DNA of 8,605 bases from NCBI GenBank assembly GCA_020200675.1, contig JAIVIG010000310.1:1-8605 (forward strand), read 5' to 3'. The notes under the pieces were generated by a model. The model was given only the letters and a program-made list of their open reading frames with translations, was not told where the DNA came from and did no database searches. Below, piece after piece: positions 6,514 to 8,605 of this stretch. A program made the translations under genes and the position numbers. Origin of the DNA: Actinomycetota bacterium. GTDB taxonomy: Bacteria; Actinomycetota; Rubrobacteria; Rubrobacterales; Rubrobacteraceae. How positions within the stretch are numbered: position 1 is the first letter of the stretch; each line of letters begins with the position of its first letter.

Positions 6514-6903
6514 TCAGGCGAGGGAAAGCTCCGGGATAGCTCCGGCCATGTTCTCGAAGTCCCGATCGTCGTGCAACAACAAGAGATCATGCTCGATGGC
6601 GATACGGGCGATGAGGCAGTCTATAGCGGAGCGGATGGTTATCCCCGCACGACGACAATCGAAGTACATGCGCGCGGCTTCCTTATAGCTCTCGACAAGG
6701 TCTTGTGGATGGTAGAAGGTCTGGGAGCCCAGGTAGTCCGACACCTGCTCGAACTCCCTCTCCGAGGAGATGCCCTGAACGACCTCCTGAAGGATGACGC
6801 CCGTAAGCCCGACTGGGTAGCCTCGGTCTAGCATCCCCGCGAACCGCTCGGTTACCTCAGTCCTCTCTCCTCCCAAGTAACCGATCCAGACCGAGCTGTC
6901 CAC
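6514..6903 (-). CDS. vapC: VapC-type PIN-domain ribonuclease toxin
   Basis: The PIN domain carries four conserved acidic residues, numbered from the GTG start: D2 (DSSVWIGYL), E40 (ILQEVVQG), D95 (SAIDCLIA) and D113 (LLHDDRDFENMA). These bind Mg2+ in VapC toxins, which cleave specific RNAs, commonly tRNA or rRNA, when freed from their antitoxin. The nuclease looks intact. The gene follows vapB by 11 nt. The only conventional start is GTG at 6903, which removes most of the first beta strand. In-frame codons upstream read V-A-L-Y-L before VDSSVWI, the usual VapC N-terminus. The GGGAGG site in the end of vapB is 14 nt from GTG but only about 5 nt from the CTG at 6910-6912. A CTG start is therefore possible. 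The target RNA cannot be inferred. Aconitase follows with its own -10. Confidence 0.9.
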   Translation of the reverse strand: MDSSVWIGYLGGERTEVTERFAGMLDRGYPVGLTGVILQEVVQGISSEREFEQVSDYLGSQTFYHPQDLVESYKEAARMYFDCRRAGITIRSAIDCLIARIAIEHDLLLLHDDRDFENMAGAIPELSLA

Positions 6904-6914
6904 CAGGTACAGGG

Positions 6915-7115
6915 CTACCTCCCTTCGCGCAACCGCTTGTAATCGTATCCGGGGTGGAACGTGATCTTCCCACGCAACTCCCGTATGTCCTTACGCTTGT
7001 GGTTCTCCACGAACTCCCTGAGCGCCTGGTCCACCAGCTCCCGCTTCGTCTTCGCATCCGAGTGCCGGAACGCCTCTTTCACCAACTCGTCGTCGAGCAC
7101 TATGTTCGTGCGCAT
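6915..7115 (-). CDS. vapB: VapB-type ribbon-helix-helix antitoxin
   Basis: This 66-residue protein begins MRTNIVLDDELVKEAF, the N-terminal strand and first helix of the ribbon-helix-helix VapB family; TKRELVDQALREFV (23-36) is the second helix. The C-terminal tail (DIRELRGKITFHPGYDYK, rich in charge and aromatics) would bind and block the VapC active site. VapB normally represses its own operon, more tightly when bound to VapC. Two ATGs compete: 7121 (MDMRTN) lies only 3 nt from the AGGAGG site, while 7115 lies 9 nt from it and gives the canonical MRTNIVLD start, so 7115 is preferred. A longer reading back to 7274 runs through the promoter and is rejected. Its stop lies 11 nt ahead of the vapC GTG, which fits translational coupling. 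Confidence 0.9.
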   Translation of the reverse strand: MRTNIVLDDELVKEAFRHSDAKTKRELVDQALREFVENHKRKDIRELRGKITFHPGYDYKRLREGR

Positions 7116-7119
7116 ATCC

Positions 7120-7139
7120 ATACACCTCCTGATGTGTAT
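7120..7139. promoter_or_regulatory. Candidate VapB(C) operator: inverted repeat over the vapB ribosome binding site
   Basis: ATACAC and GTGTAT form a perfect 6-bp inverted repeat separated by 8 nt, and the spacer contains the complement of the AGGAGG site of vapB. A second palindrome, GTACGTAC at 7141-7148, abuts it and overlaps the -10 element. Half-sites of this size flanking the transcription start are typical of ribbon-helix-helix autoregulation. The geometry is visible in the sequence; binding is inferred. Confidence 0.5.
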
Positions 7140-7165
7140 TGTACGTACCACCCGGTCGCCTTCAA
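7138..7165 (-). promoter_or_regulatory. vapBC promoter
   Basis: Read leftward, TTGAAG (7165-7160) and TACAAT (7143-7138) are separated by 16 nt, a reasonable sigma-70-type match. The predicted start is near 7131, giving a leader of about 16 nt before the preferred vapB ATG, with AGGAGG inside it. The palindromic GTACGTAC overlaps the -10, so repressor binding would block the polymerase. Confidence 0.55.
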
Positions 7166-7232
7166 GGTCGTCGCTCCCACAACCGTTCCCAAAATCCAGG
7201 AACCGATTCCCAAGAGATCGGGACTCCTGCCT

Positions 7233-7261
7233 CTGACGGTGGGACATCCGCGCCCCATAAA
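7233..7261 (+). promoter_or_regulatory. Possible promoter of the membrane-protein gene
   Basis: CTGACG (7233-7238) and CATAAA (7256-7261) are spaced by 17 nt, with four of six consensus matches each. A start near 7268 would give a leader of about 33 nt containing the AAAGGAG ribosome site at 7287-7293. It faces away from the vapBC promoter. The assignment is by eye only. Confidence 0.35.
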
Positions 7262-7300
7262 GTTCTTTCAGCAAGACAAACGAACGAAAGGAGCTTGCGA

Positions 7301-8389
7301 ATGTCGTCGAAATGGACCCGGCGTGGCGGCCTGGCCGCGATGCTGGGCGGGATCGTGGGGATTTTGTACGCCCCGTTCTACGCCCTGGCTTACTTCGCCA
7401 CCCCGGACGGAGCGGAGTCGCTGGAAGCGCCTTGGGTCGCAGCCTGGGCCGGAGCGGTCAGGCCCGCCCTGGAACCGCTCCTCATCTTCGCCCCGCCCGA
7501 GGTCGTGTACCTGACCTACGGCAAGTTCTTCTCGCTGATGGTCCTCGGCTGGATGGCTGGCCTGCTGGCCCTCCATGCCCGGCAGGCAGCAAACGCGGGA
7601 CGGCTGGAGAAGTGGGGATTTCGCGCGGCCTTCACCGGGACTGTGCTGGGTACTCTTGGTGGCATCGGCGCGTACTGGATCGGGACCTTCTGGTGGGCAG
7701 CCGTCGGTATCTCATTCGGTGCGTTCTTGGTACCGGCGCTTCTCCTCTTCGGCGTAGGATTTCCGCTGTTTGGCATCGGGACGCTCAGGGCGAAGGTGGC
7801 ACCGCAGCCGGGAGCGTGGTTGCTGATCGTCGGCGGACTGCCGGGGATGATCCTGCTGGACATCGTGCTGGGACAGCTCAGCCTGGGGCCCGAGATCGCC
7901 GCCACCGGCGCGTATCTCGCCGACGGCGGGATGAGGGTTCTCGCTGGCGTGCTGTTGCTGCTCGGGCTGGTGGGACTGTATGCCCGCCAGTCGGAGGCGA
8001 CCGGCGCACTGGGCCTGGTGGCTTTCCTCGTCGCCTTCGTCGGCACGGCTCTGATACTCGGAACTTGGTGGACCAACGCATTCGTCGCGCCGAGCCTGGC
8101 AACGGACGCCCCGGCATTTCTCGAAGCCGGACCTACCGGGGTGCTGGGTGTCGCGTACACGCTGTCGTTCGCGCTCGCCGCCTTGGGCTGGCTGATGTTC
8201 GGGGTGGTCTCGCTCCGCACGCGGGTCTATCCGCGCGCGGCCGTCGCGGTGCTCATAGTGAGTGCGGTGCTGACCTTAGCGCAATTGCCCGGCACCCAGG
8301 TGATCTTCGAGGTGGCCGTGGCCTGGCTTGGTCTGGCGCTCTTCTCGCGGAAGGAGGCCTCCGCCGGACAACCCGAGCGCGTGAAGTGA
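7301..8389 (+). CDS. Polytopic membrane protein of unknown function with internal repeat
   Basis: The product has 362 residues and about nine or ten hydrophobic segments, near 10-32, 76-94, 108-130, 135-160, 171-192, 211-228, 234-256, 279-304, 311-329 and 331-348. A basic MSSKWTRRGG start favours an N-terminus in the cytoplasm. The start chosen is the ATG 7 nt after AAAGGAG; an in-frame ATG at 7139 would run back through the promoter region. Two halves resemble each other. GLLALHARQAANAGRLEKWGF followed by FTGTVLG (87-117) matches GLVGLYARQSEATGALGLVAF followed by FVGTALILG (222-254). The later GIGTLRAKVAPQPGAWLLIVG (158-178) matches GVVSLRTRVYPRAAVAVLIVS (301-321). No transporter, enzyme or sensor motif is recognised, and no charged residues sit conspicuously inside membrane segments. 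It stands between vapBC (divergent) and another probable membrane protein gene. The function is unknown. Confidence 0.85.
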   Translation: MSSKWTRRGGLAAMLGGIVGILYAPFYALAYFATPDGAESLEAPWVAAWAGAVRPALEPLLIFAPPEVVYLTYGKFFSLMVLGWMAGLLALHARQAANAGRLEKWGFRAAFTGTVLGTLGGIGAYWIGTFWWAAVGISFGAFLVPALLLFGVGFPLFGIGTLRAKVAPQPGAWLLIVGGLPGMILLDIVLGQLSLGPEIAATGAYLADGGMRVLAGVLLLLGLVGLYARQSEATGALGLVAFLVAFVGTALILGTWWTNAFVAPSLATDAPAFLEAGPTGVLGVAYTLSFALAALGWLMFGVVSLRTRVYPRAAVAVLIVSAVLTLAQLPGTQVIFEVAVAWLGLALFSRKEASAGQPERVK

Positions 8390-8437
8390 ATCCGGCAAAG
8401 CGCCCAGTACAGTAAAATCAGGCGCAAAGCGCCGGAT
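8390..8437. repeat. Long imperfect inverted repeat with two alternative hairpins; possible terminator
   Basis: ATCCGGC (8390-8396) pairs with GCCGGAT (8431-8437), and inside it GCGCC (8400-8404) can pair with GGCGC (8421-8425). The same GGCGC can instead pair with GCGCC at 8429-8433 across an AAA loop, so the two structures exclude each other. The repeat starts one base after the membrane-protein stop and ends 32 nt before the next start. There is no U-tract. It could be a weak terminator, an mRNA-stabilising structure or an attenuator for the next gene. Confidence 0.5.
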
Positions 8438-8469
8438 CAGATGCCGCAACATCGGAGAGGAGTAGAAGG

Positions 8470-8605
8470 GTGAGCCTCGACCGGACGTCGGGCCGAACGG
8501 CCGATGCGAGGCGCGTGGGCGGCGGTGCGAAGGCGGGCACCCGCACCGCTGCCCGGCTTGCCTGGTCGATCACCGCGCTGGCTGCTATATCCGGCGTGTT
8601 GTTCC
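8470..8605 (+). CDS. N-terminus of a probable membrane-anchored protein, truncated by the window edge
   Basis: A GTG start lies 7 nt after GAGAGGAG (8455-8462), a strong ribosome site, and the frame stays open for 45 codons to the end of the window. The product begins VSLDRTSGRTADARR, a basic, glycine-rich cytoplasmic stretch, and then enters a hydrophobic segment starting ARLAWSITALAAISGVLF, which looks like a first transmembrane helix. N-termini of this type are common in actinobacterial membrane-bound sensor kinases, but too little is visible to assign a family. It is co-directional with the membrane-protein gene upstream (81-nt gap holding the inverted repeat). Confidence 0.65.
   Translation, partial: MSLDRTSGRTADARRVGGGAKAGTRTAARLAWSITALAAISGVLF

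Noticed and set aside
7116..7274. Upstream extension of vapB to an ATG at 7274
   Set aside because: It would translate the promoter, the operator and the ribosome site. The canonical MRTNIVLDDEL start with correctly spaced AGGAGG is at 7115.
7139..7300. Upstream extension of the membrane-protein gene to an ATG at 7139
   Set aside because: The extra 54 residues are hydrophilic, overlap the divergent vapBC promoter and lack a ribosome site, whereas ATG 7301 has AAAGGAG 7 nt upstream.
7312..8415. Open frame of 367 codons overlapping the membrane-protein gene in another plus frame
   Set aside because: The product is R/G/A-rich with no hydrophobic periodicity and no ribosome site; it is a frame shadow of the membrane protein.

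Overview
The window is GC-rich, densely coded bacterial DNA. Three things point to a high-GC actinobacterium, most likely Rubrobacter-like: an actinobacterial-style long aconitase, frequent use of the ATA isoleucine codon despite the high GC (for example in the adenylyltransferase, the SDR gene and the transposase tail), and strong GGAGG ribosome binding sites with several GTG starts. This is inference from style and gene content; there is no rRNA or other taxonomic marker here.

Layout from left to right. Positions 1-113 are the very end of an IS630-type transposase that enters from outside the window. Its stop codon overlaps the start of a ThiF/E1-like adenylyltransferase (110-967), which is followed with a 1-nt overlap by a JAB/JAMM metalloprotease (967-1458). 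An E1 next to a JAB peptidase is the core of bacterial ubiquitin-like conjugation/deconjugation cassettes (CBASS Cap2-Cap3 and Bil-type systems). Here the side where an E2 domain, a ubiquitin-like protein or a CD-NTase would be expected is occupied by the insertion sequence, so this looks like the surviving right end of such a system, or a minimal version of it. A lone NAD-type short-chain dehydrogenase (1574-2404) follows on the same strand.

From about 2405 to 2562 there is a non-coding junction between convergent genes. It holds a perfect but orphan Shine-Dalgarno sequence and a 7-bp hairpin. The minus strand then carries, in transcription order, a vapBC toxin-antitoxin pair (7115-6514), a perfect TATAAT -10 element, aconitase (6425-3549) and a D-2-hydroxyacid dehydrogenase of the glyoxylate reductase type (3519-2563). 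The last two are 29 nt apart and probably form a metabolic operon linked to the TCA/glyoxylate cycle.

The interval 7116-7300 is a divergent control region. The vapB promoter and a candidate autoregulatory operator face left, and a promoter for a polytopic membrane protein (7301-8389) faces right. That protein shows an internal duplication. A long inverted repeat follows it, and then the first 45 codons of another, probably membrane-anchored, protein that runs off the right edge.

The part most worth a second look is the left end: an E1-JAB pair apparently cut by an IS630 element.
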